From assembly GCA_021784975.1 (NCBI GenBank), contig JAJYGU010000448.1, positions 1-13,935 of the forward strand: a DNA stretch of 13,935 nt, read 5' to 3'. Under the pieces are notes generated by a model that saw nothing but the letters and a program-made list of their open reading frames with translations, had not been told where the DNA came from and did no database searches. The number at the start of each line of letters is the position of its first letter. Position 1 is the stretch's first letter. A program made the position numbers and the translations under genes. Positions 1 through 7,639 of this stretch are shown in pieces. This DNA comes from Planctomycetota bacterium. GTDB taxonomy: Bacteria > Planctomycetota > Planctomycetia > Pirellulales > Thermoguttaceae.

Positions 1-1999
1 GTTGCTTGCGAATCTCGTCGATGGCGTCGGCCACCCCGGCGACCTCTTGGGTGGTTTTTCGGCTGTCGGCCAGCGCTCCTTGCACCCGCAGCAGCCGCAG
101 GCGGTTGGGCTGCTCGGGCAAATCGGCCGGTGGTGCGACGGATGCGCCGCCAGGATTGGCCGCGTCCTTGGCTGCCTTGGCCGGTGCACCGAAGGCCAGC
201 CGCGCCAGCAGATCGCGGGTCTCCGTCATTTCCTGGACGATCTGCTCACACTGCTGCCGTAAGACGAGCTCGCGGGCTTCCAGCATCGCCCGCAGTTGCT
301 CGGGCGATACCACGTCGAGCAACCAGCGCTCGCTGGTGCCCACGTTGGGCCCCTTGCCCAGGTCGCAGCGATCGGCGGCCTTCACGCACACCAGCATCTT
401 CTGGCCGGGCTTCAGGGCCAGACCGCGGACTTCCAAGGCCGCGCCGGTCAGAGAAATATCCGTCGCCGCACCGGCGGGAATGGCAATCGCATGGCTGCTG
501 GGCTTCTGTTGATCGACCGCTTGTTCGAACCAGGCGCGATCGACACCGTAATCGTCGGCAATGTGGCCGGCCGCGGGGAGCCGGGCCTGGGGGGTGATCG
601 CCGAGCCAATGCCGTCGAGTTGCACGGCCAGCCGCGGCGGCTGGTCGGCGATCGGCACCAACGCCAGCCGCACCGGATCGCGGCTGCGGATGTGGTCGCT
701 ATCGGTCAAGGTAAACAGCAGAGTGGTGTCTTTCATCAACGGGCCGAGCGGATAGCGGAAGCCGCGACGGTCCGCGCTGATCGCGTCGGAAGGAAGCTCG
801 CTCGTCGGTCCCGGCCGGTCTTCGAGGAGCGAATCCGCGTGGACGCCAAGCAGGTCCTTGTTGACCGCGGCATGCACCGTGATTCGCGTGCCCATCGGCA
901 CCTGCATCACGCCGGTCACCGGCAGCGACTCCGGCAGGCGACCGATGTACGCCGGGAAGACACATTCCAAGGTCATTTCGGAAATCTTTGGGCTATCGAC
1001 CACTTGGATCCATAGATTGGACACGCGGTCGTCGCCGCCGACTACGTCGAAGTGGACGTCGGCCAGCAGGCCGTGAAACGTGTAGGCGTACTCCTGGAAA
1101 CGGTCTACCGATCGGCGGGCAACCCCGCGGCGGTCCATGGCGGCGCGGCCGCGGGCGCCGCCCTCCGTGCGGTAACGCACCTCGACCAACTGCGGCACCC
1201 GCGGCATCGACAGGTCCGCCCGGGCAATCACCTCCAGGTCGGCCCCGCGGGCGACTTTTTGGGCCCCTGCCGGAAAACCGTCCACCAGCAGCCGGGTGCT
1301 GCGCGGCCAAAGCACGTCGGAGAAGGCCAGGTTGCGGCGGGCCCAGACGCTCAGGCTCCCCGGCGTTATCAGGGCCAGCAACAACACGCTCGACATCGAC
1401 AGCCCGGCGGCCGTGACCGCCCGCCACAGGGGCAGCGGATTGAACACCTCGCCAAGTCGCAACGACCCGAGATGGGCCGCCGCCGTGCTGGTGGTTTGCT
1501 CCAGCATCTGGGCATTGAATTCGGCGTCGCCGGGTTCGGGGCTGCTGAGCGGCCGTCCAAAAACAAGTTGGGGACTGTCCCAATTTTCGTCCGACGAAAA
1601 TGGGACTGTCCCCTTGGCGAAAGTGGAAGTTGTTGTTGGACGGCCGCTAAGCGCCACCGCGGTGAGCAGGCTGTCGTCGAACTGGCGAAAGCGGCGCTCC
1701 AGGACGGTGGCCATATTGCGGTCGGTCAGGCGGACGAACACCCGGCAGACGATTTGCCGCCAGACAATCCCCGCGAGGATTGCCGCGACCACGGCCAGCA
1801 TCACTGCTCGCGCGGCCACCGGCGGCTCGAAGAACCAATCGACGGCCAGCGTGCCCCAGAAGGCCACGCCCAGCCAGGCGGCCGCCAGCGCGGTCCCTTC
1901 GCAAACCACGTACCGCCGGATGCGACGGCGCAGCGCGGTCAGGGCCTTCCCTATGGCGGGGGCCAGTTGCGGCCGATCCTGGCTCTGGGTGGTGCTCAT
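1..1999 (-). CDS. Large membrane protein with beta-sandwich and coiled-coil regions (3' partial)
   Basis: The frame is open from ATG 1999 to the window edge, giving 666 complete codons with no stop; the C-terminus is outside. Two hydrophobic helices (about residues 33-57 and 62-80) are followed by a short conserved-looking cytoplasmic segment (DRNMATVLERRFRQFDDSLLTAV, interrupted here in quotation at 20: DRNMATVLERRFRQFDDSLL) and a third membrane helix (about 190-212). Residues 230-560 look like several extracytoplasmic beta-sandwich domains. From about 566 the chain is strongly helical and charged (EQLRAMLEARELVLRQQC, EQIVQEMTETRDLLARL), probably a coiled coil, continuing to the edge. This resembles the large DUF4175-like membrane proteins found after VWA genes, but I cannot assign the family firmly. 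It starts 7 bases after the preceding stop with no clear Shine-Dalgarno, so coupling is likely. Residues 118-151 are encoded by a nested inverted repeat and have no obvious place in the fold. Confidence 0.85.
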   Translation of the reverse strand, partial: MSTTQSQDRPQLAPAIGKALTALRRRIRRYVVCEGTALAAAWLGVAFWGTLAVDWFFEPPVAARAVMLAVVAAILAGIVWRQIVCRVFVRLTDRNMATVLERRFRQFDDSLLTAVALSGRPTTTSTFAKGTVPFSSDENWDSPQLVFGRPLSSPEPGDAEFNAQMLEQTTSTAAAHLGSLRLGEVFNPLPLWRAVTAAGLSMSSVLLLALITPGSLSVWARRNLAFSDVLWPRSTRLLVDGFPAGAQKVARGADLEVIARADLSMPRVPQLVEVRYRTEGGARGRAAMDRRGVARRSVDRFQEYAYTFHGLLADVHFDVVGGDDRVSNLWIQVVDSPKISEMTLECVFPAYIGRLPESLPVTGVMQVPMGTRITVHAAVNKDLLGVHADSLLEDRPGPTSELPSDAISADRRGFRYPLGPLMKDTTLLFTLTDSDHIRSRDPVRLALVPIADQPPRLAVQLDGIGSAITPQARLPAAGHIADDYGVDRAWFEQAVDQQKPSSHAIAIPAGAATDISLTGAALEVRGLALKPGQKMLVCVKAADRCDLGKGPNVGTSERWLLDVVSPEQLRAMLEARELVLRQQCEQIVQEMTETRDLLARLAFGAPAKAAKDAANPGGASVAPPADLPEQPNRLRLLRVQGALADSRKTTQEVAGVADAIDEIRKQ
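1548..1648. repeat. 101-bp nested inverted repeat inside a gene (REP/BIME-like)
   Basis: Outer arms of 22 bp (1548-1569 and 1627-1648) match as inverted copies with two mismatches; both carry AGCGGCCGTCCAA in inverted orientation. Inner arms (1570-1591 and 1593-1613) are inverted copies of GGGGACNGTCCCATTTTCGTC with one substitution and one extra base. Each inner arm holds GGGACNGTCCC, itself a near-perfect palindrome. Only 13 bases (1614-1626) on one side are unpaired. The DNA could fold into a long hairpin or cruciform. It lies in frame within the last gene and encodes residues 118-151. Palindromic elements of this kind are often dispersed by REP-associated (IS200-like) transposases; whether this one is dispersed cannot be seen from the window. 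Confidence 0.8.
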
Positions 2000-2006
2000 A
2001 AACGTT

Positions 2007-4442
2007 CTATGCCAGTTTCACTAATCGCCGTATCAGCCACTCGCCGCACAACAGCCCGCACAGCCCCGTCATCAACCAGCGGAGCCACCTCTCTTCGGAC
2101 TGCGGATTGACGGCGGCGGTGAGAATCGCCGTGTTGGTGCGATCGGGGAGCTGTTGGGCCAGGGCATCGCGGCCGGCCAGGATCGCATCCACCCCGACAT
2201 AATACTTGCCGCCGGTCCCCTTGGCGACGGCGCTCAGCAAGGCGTCGTTCCGCCGCGGGTTCTCGCGTTCCAGGTCGGGCACCTTGACCTGGATGCGGCG
2301 GACCATTCGCTCGCGGTCGCTTTCCGGCACCGGCAGCTCCAGCCGGTAGGTGCCTTCCTGAAGCACGGGGAATTGGCCCGCGTAGGCCCCGGCCCGAGGC
2401 GGATCGCGCCGAAGCGCGATCGTCTGCACGCCGCCGCTCGGCGGGACGACTTCGAGGTTGATGCTCGGCATCTCGAGCGGCTCCAGGCGGGCATTGGTCA
2501 ATTGGGCGCGAACCTCCACGGCGTTGCCGATCGTGTAGCGGTCCTGCCCGACCAGCAGTACGCCGCGCTTCGAGCCGCGCAACAGGCGGCCCTGCGAAAC
2601 GTGGCGAATCAGCTTGGTGTAGAACTGCTCGAAGTAGGCAGGGTCGACGGCCCTGAGCCGCCACATCTCGCCGCTGCCCAAGTAGAAGACCCGTCCCGAA
2701 CCGTAGAACTGCCCTGCCAAGTAGACCGATGGTTCGCCGGCTTGGCTTGTCCGCGGGTCGGATAGTCGCGCGAAGACGGTTGCCCCCGGTTTGGGGCCGC
2801 GGACCGGGCAGAAGCTGTACACGCCCGGAAAGCTGGCCCAGGCCTGCTGGCTGGCAGTGGCCGAATCGCCCAACCAGAGGAACTCGGCCTGCCGCCCTTC
2901 GCGGCTGAAGTCGAGCGGCCAGGGGTCTTGGCTGGTGGATACGTTGGCCTCCACGATATCCAGCCGGCGGGGAAACTCCACCGGGTAAAGGTTTCGCACC
3001 GTCCTCAGGGCGGGATTCTGCAGCCAACCGTTGATCGTCTTGCCGGCTTGGACCGGCCCGGCCACCACAATCAAGCCGCCGGCTTGTTCGGCCACCCACT
3101 TCTCCAACAGGTCCAATTGGGCCGCGCTGAGGGCCTGCCAATCGGGATCGAAGGCTACCAGGCAATCGTAATCGAACATTTCCTGGCGGGTACTGGGAAA
3201 AGCGGTGAGGATCTTGCTAGCCTCTTGGGAAATGCCTTCCTGGCCGGTTTGCAAGAGAACGTCCAGCGTGGTCGAGTGATCGCGATAGAGCTGGCTGCGA
3301 AGGAACTGATACTCGCGGGTCGGCCCGCCGGCCAGCAGCAGCACACGGCTCTTACGGTCGACGATCTCGATGTCGGCCTCGCGCTGACGATCGGCCGCGA
3401 CGCTCCGGCTCGGGGCGCCTTGAAGGCGGACGCAGATGGTGCGGCGGCCGGCGGCGCCGGGCGTGACCTCGAACTTCACCGGCAAGAGCTCGCCGTCGCC
3501 GCCGAGGGTGACTTGCCGGCTTTCCAGCACGGTCCCGGCATCGGGCTGAACGGTTCGGCTGCCTTCGGTGCCCGCCGGACGCGAGAGCAATTGCACGGTC
3601 ACCGTCTTGCCGGCCATCTGTTGGGCTTGCAGGTAGGCGGTCACGGTATAGCGATCGCCGGGGAAGGCTCGGGCCGGGACGGCCAAATCCGCCACCCGGA
3701 CCTGGCTGGGCGGACGGTCGGAACCCAGCCCGACGGTATACACCGGGATCTTGGCCTCGCGGGCCAAGGCCATGGCCGCGTCCGGGGAGATGCCGGCGTT
3801 CTGGCCGCCGTCGGAGAAGACGACCACTCCCGCGACCGGCGAGCTGCGCTCATCGTGGATCAACTGCCGCAGGGCTTGCCCGAGGCGCGTCTCCGTGCCC
3901 TTGGGCGCGAGCCACTTGCGCCAGTCGATCGGCGACTGCGCCGCCGAAGGCTGCGGGGAGGGCTCCTTGGGCAGCGAAACCACCCGGTCGCGGCTAAGGT
4001 CTTCGCCAAACTGATAGACGGCCACGTCGTGCCGCCGGCGAAGCTGGGCGAGGAAATCGCTCTTTTGCAGCAGGTCGGCCACTTGCTGATCGCGGCTGAG
4101 GCCATTGCCCGACGCCTGGCCGTCGGCTTGCCCCATGCTCAGACTGGTGTCGACCAACAGCAGTGCGCGGGAATTGCGGACTACTTCCCGTTGCGATCTC
4201 CATTGCGGCTGCAGATACAGGATCAGCAAGCCGAGGAAAACTGCCGTCCGCAGCCCGGTGAGCAGCCAGCCCAGGGCCGGATGGATTTCGACCGCGTCGC
4301 GGCGATACAGCAGCCGCACGAACAGGAGGACCGCCAGACATGCGCCAACGGGCAGAATCCAGTCCGCGTTCGACTGGATCCGTCCCCATTCGAAGATGGT
4401 GCGGCTGCCCGCATCGGCCAGCAGCCAGCTTCCCGGCGTCAT
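2007..4442 (-). CDS. Membrane VWA protein with glutamine amidotransferase-like domain
   Basis: 811 residues. Two N-terminal membrane helices (about 28-46 and 57-78) precede a VWA domain with a full-looking MIDAS: DTSLS (D98, S100, S102), a Thr in KGTETRLGQAL (about 183-185) and D211 in VVVFSDGGQN. A beta-sandwich follows (about 245-360), then an amidotransferase-like Rossmann domain (about 365-600: RVLLLAGGPTREYQFLRSQL, FDYDCLVAFDPDW, GGLIVVAGP). No catalytic Cys-His-Glu triad was identified, so it is likely a non-enzymatic relative. A further beta domain (about 625-725) and a C-terminal helix (about 785-805) complete it. The start is ATG 4442, overlapping the previous TGA, with GGAGGT 5 bases upstream; an in-frame upstream start at 4547 would add 35 residues that merely translate the end of the neighbouring gene in another frame. 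The layout parallels the preceding gene, suggesting two related subunits of one membrane assembly. Confidence 0.93.
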   Translation of the reverse strand: MTPGSWLLADAGSRTIFEWGRIQSNADWILPVGACLAVLLFVRLLYRRDAVEIHPALGWLLTGLRTAVFLGLLILYLQPQWRSQREVVRNSRALLLVDTSLSMGQADGQASGNGLSRDQQVADLLQKSDFLAQLRRRHDVAVYQFGEDLSRDRVVSLPKEPSPQPSAAQSPIDWRKWLAPKGTETRLGQALRQLIHDERSSPVAGVVVFSDGGQNAGISPDAAMALAREAKIPVYTVGLGSDRPPSQVRVADLAVPARAFPGDRYTVTAYLQAQQMAGKTVTVQLLSRPAGTEGSRTVQPDAGTVLESRQVTLGGDGELLPVKFEVTPGAAGRRTICVRLQGAPSRSVAADRQREADIEIVDRKSRVLLLAGGPTREYQFLRSQLYRDHSTTLDVLLQTGQEGISQEASKILTAFPSTRQEMFDYDCLVAFDPDWQALSAAQLDLLEKWVAEQAGGLIVVAGPVQAGKTINGWLQNPALRTVRNLYPVEFPRRLDIVEANVSTSQDPWPLDFSREGRQAEFLWLGDSATASQQAWASFPGVYSFCPVRGPKPGATVFARLSDPRTSQAGEPSVYLAGQFYGSGRVFYLGSGEMWRLRAVDPAYFEQFYTKLIRHVSQGRLLRGSKRGVLLVGQDRYTIGNAVEVRAQLTNARLEPLEMPSINLEVVPPSGGVQTIALRRDPPRAGAYAGQFPVLQEGTYRLELPVPESDRERMVRRIQVKVPDLERENPRRNDALLSAVAKGTGGKYYVGVDAILAGRDALAQQLPDRTNTAILTAAVNPQSEERWLRWLMTGLCGLLCGEWLIRRLVKLA

Positions 4443-6721
4443 GCGGTACCTCCGTGCCGGGCTGCGCCCCGATGGCCGGCCGCAAAAATGGGACGGACCC
4501 CTTTTTCCACTGCTCTGGCCCCCGCCGGATGATAACTTGCCGACCACGCCAACGCTTGTTCGCCGAGCAGCAACAGGACCAGGGCATACAGAAGCATCTC
4601 GCCCAGGTTGTTGCCCGACGGATCGCTGGCGGCAAACTGCGGCAGCGAGGCCTGTTGGTAATGATATTTCACGCCTTCCAATCGGGCCGCCAGTTGCTCT
4701 CCGCCCAAAGCCTTGAGATCGCCCTCGCTAGGATCAACATTGACGGCGTAGTAGCGGACCTCGGGAGTTTCGTCGGTCCGCGTCAGGCGCACTTCGTAGA
4801 AACCGCTCACGTCGGTCTCGGCCAAGGACGCTGAAAAACGCCCCTCGGCGTCGGGCACGGCGTTGACGACCACCGCCGGGCCACTGTCGGCCGGCGGACT
4901 AAAGCGGACTTGCGGGCGGTAAGCGGCGGCGTCCAGCGATAATTCCAACGGCCCGCCTACCAGCCGCGAGGCCGTCTCCTCCGGCCGTCGCAGAAGATAC
5001 GCCTGAAGGTCTTGCATGACCACCACAAAGCTCGGATTCCGCGCCCAATTGTTCCACACGGGCGCCGCGGTGGTGAGAAACGCCATCACCCGCCCCTTGC
5101 CGAAACTCTTCTCGACGGCCAGCGGAGCACCGTTGCGCAGCCGGGCGATCACCCGCGTCGCCGAGCCGGCCGGCGGCCGCCAGCCCTTCGCCACTCGGAA
5201 GTAGCGCTGCACGGAGACCATGGGCAAGAAGGTGTTCCGCTTTTCGGCGAAGACCCGAAAAATATAGTGCTTTTCGACTTGCAGATCGGGGGCCGGCTCC
5301 AACCGATCGACCCGCAGCTCCGCCGCGCCGCCCAGCGGCACCGGAAACAGCCCTTGGCCGCGGCGATAAAGCGAATCGTCGAAGAACTGGGGCTGGCATC
5401 GCTCGCCGAGGAAAAACACCACTCCGCCGCCGTCGGCGGCAAACTGCTCCAAGGCGTGCACGGCCGAATCCTCCAGCCGCTCGATGTTGGCCAGGCACAC
5501 CACGCGGAATGGCTTAAGCGGCCTGGTGCTCAAGTATCGCGGCGTCTCGATCTGCGTGCGCAGTCCGGTCCGCACCGCACCGCCCGGCGACAAGGCCCAA
5601 TCCAAGTAGCGGGCGCCGCGGGCCTGCACGTCGCCGTCGATCAGCAGCACCGGTACGTCCGCCGGGAGATCGACCGCGCAGTAGCGGTAGTTGTCGGCCG
5701 CCACCGCGTCGCTCTCCAGCCGGGCCACCATTTGATGCGAACCGGGGCTGGGGAAGCTTACTGGAAAGCGGGCGGCGACTGTCTGCCCCGGCGGGACTTC
5801 GGCCACGCTCACCGCCGGCCGCGCGTGGCCATCCTCGCTCAACAAGACCGTGACCTCGCGGGCCGGGGAGGGACCGAAATTGTGCAGGCCGACTTGCATG
5901 AACCACGGCACGCCGGCCGCCCGAATGCCATCCGCCGGGGCCAACGCGGTAAGGGCCAGATTGGGCCGCGTCTGCTCAACGCAATTGACCAGATACAGCT
6001 CCGCCCCGGCCTGGTTGAGCCGCCGCAGCTCCTTGCGCAGATCGGTCGGTTCGTTCCACTGGCGCTCGCGGAAATCGGAAACCAGGTAGACGATGCGGCG
6101 CTCGCGGTCGGCGGTGCCCAGCAACTGGCCGATCGCGCGGAGGGCGGCCAGCGGCCCGGCGGCGGTTTGCGACACCTTGAGGTTGGCCAAAACGCTGTTC
6201 AACTGCGCGAGGAAATCCGGTCCCACCGTCTGTTTCAACAGGTCCGGCTGGGTGCCGTGCTGCGACCGTCCAACCTGCGAGAATCGCAGCAGGGTGAAGG
6301 CTTGGGGTTCCGCCTGCCGGGCTGCTTCCGCCCCCAGGCGGCCCACCACCTTCTTGGCTTCCGCAAAGGCGTCGGTGTCGGCCCAGTGGTCCGACATGGA
6401 ATAGCTGTCGTCCAAGAGCACGATATGGTGCGTTCGTCCTCGGCCCAACAGACCACTCCACCGGTTGGGCAACAGCGGCTGGGCCGCCACCAGCACGACC
6501 ATGGCCACCGCCGCCATCCGCAGCGCCAGCAACAGCAGTTGTTTGAGCATGATCCAGGCGCGGTTCTTCTTCTGGCTGACCCGCAAGAACTCCATGGCCG
6601 CCCATTCCACCCGCCGATGCCGCATCATGTTGATCAGATGGATCAACACCGGCAGCGCCAGCACGCCGAGCGTCGGCAGGCCAAGCGTCCAGAACAAATT
6701 GGGATGCAAAAAATGCGGCAT
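4439..6721 (-). CDS. BatA-type membrane protein with VWA and Rossmann-like domains
   Basis: 760 residues. The BatA N-terminal domain has two membrane helices (about 11-31 and 61-81) around the conserved HLINMMRHRRVEWAAMEFL. The VWA domain begins near residue 98; its MIDAS motif is DDSYS (D104, S106, S108), with a later acidic residue at D216 (VYLVSDF). After a beta-rich stretch (about 250-350) comes a Rossmann-like segment (about 355-445: VPVLLIDGDVQARG, then FAADGGGVVFFLGE) resembling an amidotransferase fold without an obvious catalytic Cys. A beta-sandwich (about 590-665) and a C-terminal membrane helix (about 706-722, LGEMLLYALVLLLLGEQ) follow. The last 25 or so residues (AVEKGVRPIF onward) are basic and read through a palindromic repeat core, so they look acquired. 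The start is 9 bases after the DUF58 stop with only a weak ribosome site. The TGA overlaps the next ATG as ATGA. The role is probably a membrane partner of the MoxR/DUF58 pair. Confidence 0.92.
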   Translation of the reverse strand: MPHFLHPNLFWTLGLPTLGVLALPVLIHLINMMRHRRVEWAAMEFLRVSQKKNRAWIMLKQLLLLALRMAAVAMVVLVAAQPLLPNRWSGLLGRGRTHHIVLLDDSYSMSDHWADTDAFAEAKKVVGRLGAEAARQAEPQAFTLLRFSQVGRSQHGTQPDLLKQTVGPDFLAQLNSVLANLKVSQTAAGPLAALRAIGQLLGTADRERRIVYLVSDFRERQWNEPTDLRKELRRLNQAGAELYLVNCVEQTRPNLALTALAPADGIRAAGVPWFMQVGLHNFGPSPAREVTVLLSEDGHARPAVSVAEVPPGQTVAARFPVSFPSPGSHQMVARLESDAVAADNYRYCAVDLPADVPVLLIDGDVQARGARYLDWALSPGGAVRTGLRTQIETPRYLSTRPLKPFRVVCLANIERLEDSAVHALEQFAADGGGVVFFLGERCQPQFFDDSLYRRGQGLFPVPLGGAAELRVDRLEPAPDLQVEKHYIFRVFAEKRNTFLPMVSVQRYFRVAKGWRPPAGSATRVIARLRNGAPLAVEKSFGKGRVMAFLTTAAPVWNNWARNPSFVVVMQDLQAYLLRRPEETASRLVGGPLELSLDAAAYRPQVRFSPPADSGPAVVVNAVPDAEGRFSASLAETDVSGFYEVRLTRTDETPEVRYYAVNVDPSEGDLKALGGEQLAARLEGVKYHYQQASLPQFAASDPSGNNLGEMLLYALVLLLLGEQALAWSASYHPAGARAVEKGVRPIFAAGHRGAARHGGTA
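4448..4453 (-). promoter_or_regulatory. Strong ribosome binding site before the second VWA gene
   Basis: GGAGGT on the minus strand, 5 bases before ATG 4442. Together with the ATGA overlap with the preceding stop it fixes the start and supports translational coupling. It is the clearest Shine-Dalgarno in the window. Confidence 0.85.
4484..4506. repeat. Degenerate palindromic core related to the 1570-1613 repeat
   Basis: On the minus strand this reads GGGGTCCGTCCCATTTTTG at its core, matching GGGGACAGTCCCATTTTCG of the inner arm at 1595-1613 at 16 of 19 positions. The flanks AAAAA and TTTTT make it an imperfect palindrome. It lies in the codons for EKGVRPIF near the C-terminus of the BatA/VWA protein, 42 bases before the next start codon. 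It may be a worn half-element of the same family; chance similarity is possible at this length. Confidence 0.5.
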
Positions 6722-6730
6722 GTTCTCGTG

Positions 6731-7639
6731 CTAATTCCTGTTCCGATGGTGCATCCCCAGCCGGTTGCTCAGATAGGTTGCCAAGGCCGCGTCCAGCGGC
6801 TGGCTGGTGCGGAGCAAGGCGTAATCGACATTGTGCCGCGAGCAGCCGCGGCGAATCTCTTCCAGGTAGGCGTTCAAGGCCGCCAAGTAACCTTCCCTCA
6901 GCGCCCGCGGATTGCAGCGAAGCTGTTGGGAGCGTTCCAGACCGTCGAAGCGCGTCGGCCCGGAGAAGGGAAAATCCAGCTCGTCGTCATCGAGGACGTG
7001 AAACACCATCACGTCGTGCCCCCGGCTTCTCAGCAGCTTCAGCCCGCGAAACAGGCCGGCGCGGTCCGTCAGCAGGTCGGAAATCAATATCATCAGGCCG
7101 CGGCGGGGATAGCTTTCGGCCACCTTCCGCAGCACCTGGGCGAGATCGGTCTTGTTGCGCGGGCTGCTGACGCTGAGGGCTTGGATCACGGCGTCGAGAT
7201 GGTGCCGCATGGTCCGCAGCGGCACGGTGCTGCGGGCTGCCTCGTCGAAGGCCACGCAGCCCACCGCGTCCTGCTGGCGGAGCAGCAGATAGGCCAGGCT
7301 GACGGCGATGGTGCAGCCGTACTCGTACTTGGTCATGGCCCCGCGGCCGTAACGCATGCTGCCGGAGACGTCGCAGAGCAAGGTGCAGCGGAGATTGGTG
7401 TCTTCCTCAAACTGCTTGACGTAATAGCGGTCTTGCTTGGCCCAGACCTTCCAATCGACGTAGCGCAGGTCGTCGCCGTAGGTATACTGGCGATGCTGGC
7501 GAAACTCGACCGACTGCCCGAAGTACGGACTGCGGTGCCGGCCGGAAAGAAAGCCTTCGACGATGTGCCGCGCCCGCAGGTCGAGCCGTGCGATTCGCTT
7601 GATCGCTTCAGGATGCAAAAATCTTTTGGAATCGTGCAT
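6731..7639 (-). CDS. DUF58 domain protein with VWA-type fold
   Basis: 302 residues, no signal peptide or membrane segment, so probably cytoplasmic. The DUF58 core motif is at about residues 41-68, with GQSVEFRQHRQY, GDDLRYVDWKVWAK. A VWA-like domain follows with the MIDAS residues apparently in place: DVSGS (D90, S92, S94), T164 in KTDLAQVL and D188 in LISDLL. DUF58 proteins are standard partners encoded beside MoxR ATPases, and this gene overlaps the MoxR gene by 32 bases. The start ATG at 7639 gives a normal N-terminus (MHDSKRFLHPEAIKRIARLD); the nearest Shine-Dalgarno-like sequence, GAGGA, is 14 bases upstream, so translation probably depends on ribosomes finishing the MoxR gene. The TAG stop lies 9 bases before the BatA/VWA gene. 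The biochemical role of DUF58 proteins is not settled; the family call is secure. Confidence 0.95.
   Translation of the reverse strand: MHDSKRFLHPEAIKRIARLDLRARHIVEGFLSGRHRSPYFGQSVEFRQHRQYTYGDDLRYVDWKVWAKQDRYYVKQFEEDTNLRCTLLCDVSGSMRYGRGAMTKYEYGCTIAVSLAYLLLRQQDAVGCVAFDEAARSTVPLRTMRHHLDAVIQALSVSSPRNKTDLAQVLRKVAESYPRRGLMILISDLLTDRAGLFRGLKLLRSRGHDVMVFHVLDDDELDFPFSGPTRFDGLERSQQLRCNPRALREGYLAALNAYLEEIRRGCSRHNVDYALLRTSQPLDAALATYLSNRLGMHHRNRN

Noticed and set aside
993..1583. A 196-codon minus-strand frame, and plus-strand frames around 296-2110
   Set aside because: They are out of frame with the long open frame from ATG 1999, which gives coherent membrane, beta and coiled-coil segments.
1570..1613. 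Rho-independent terminator
   Set aside because: The hairpin is strong but lies inside an open coding sequence and is not followed by a T-run on the transcribed strand.
2928..4532. A 534-codon open frame on the plus strand opposite the second VWA gene
   Set aside because: Same antisense character, no recognisable motif, and it lies wholly over a gene with clear VWA and membrane features.
4443..4547. Upstream in-frame start (4547) for the second VWA gene
   Set aside because: The extra 35 residues only read the preceding gene in another frame, while ATG 4442 has GGAGGT at the right distance and an ATGA overlap.
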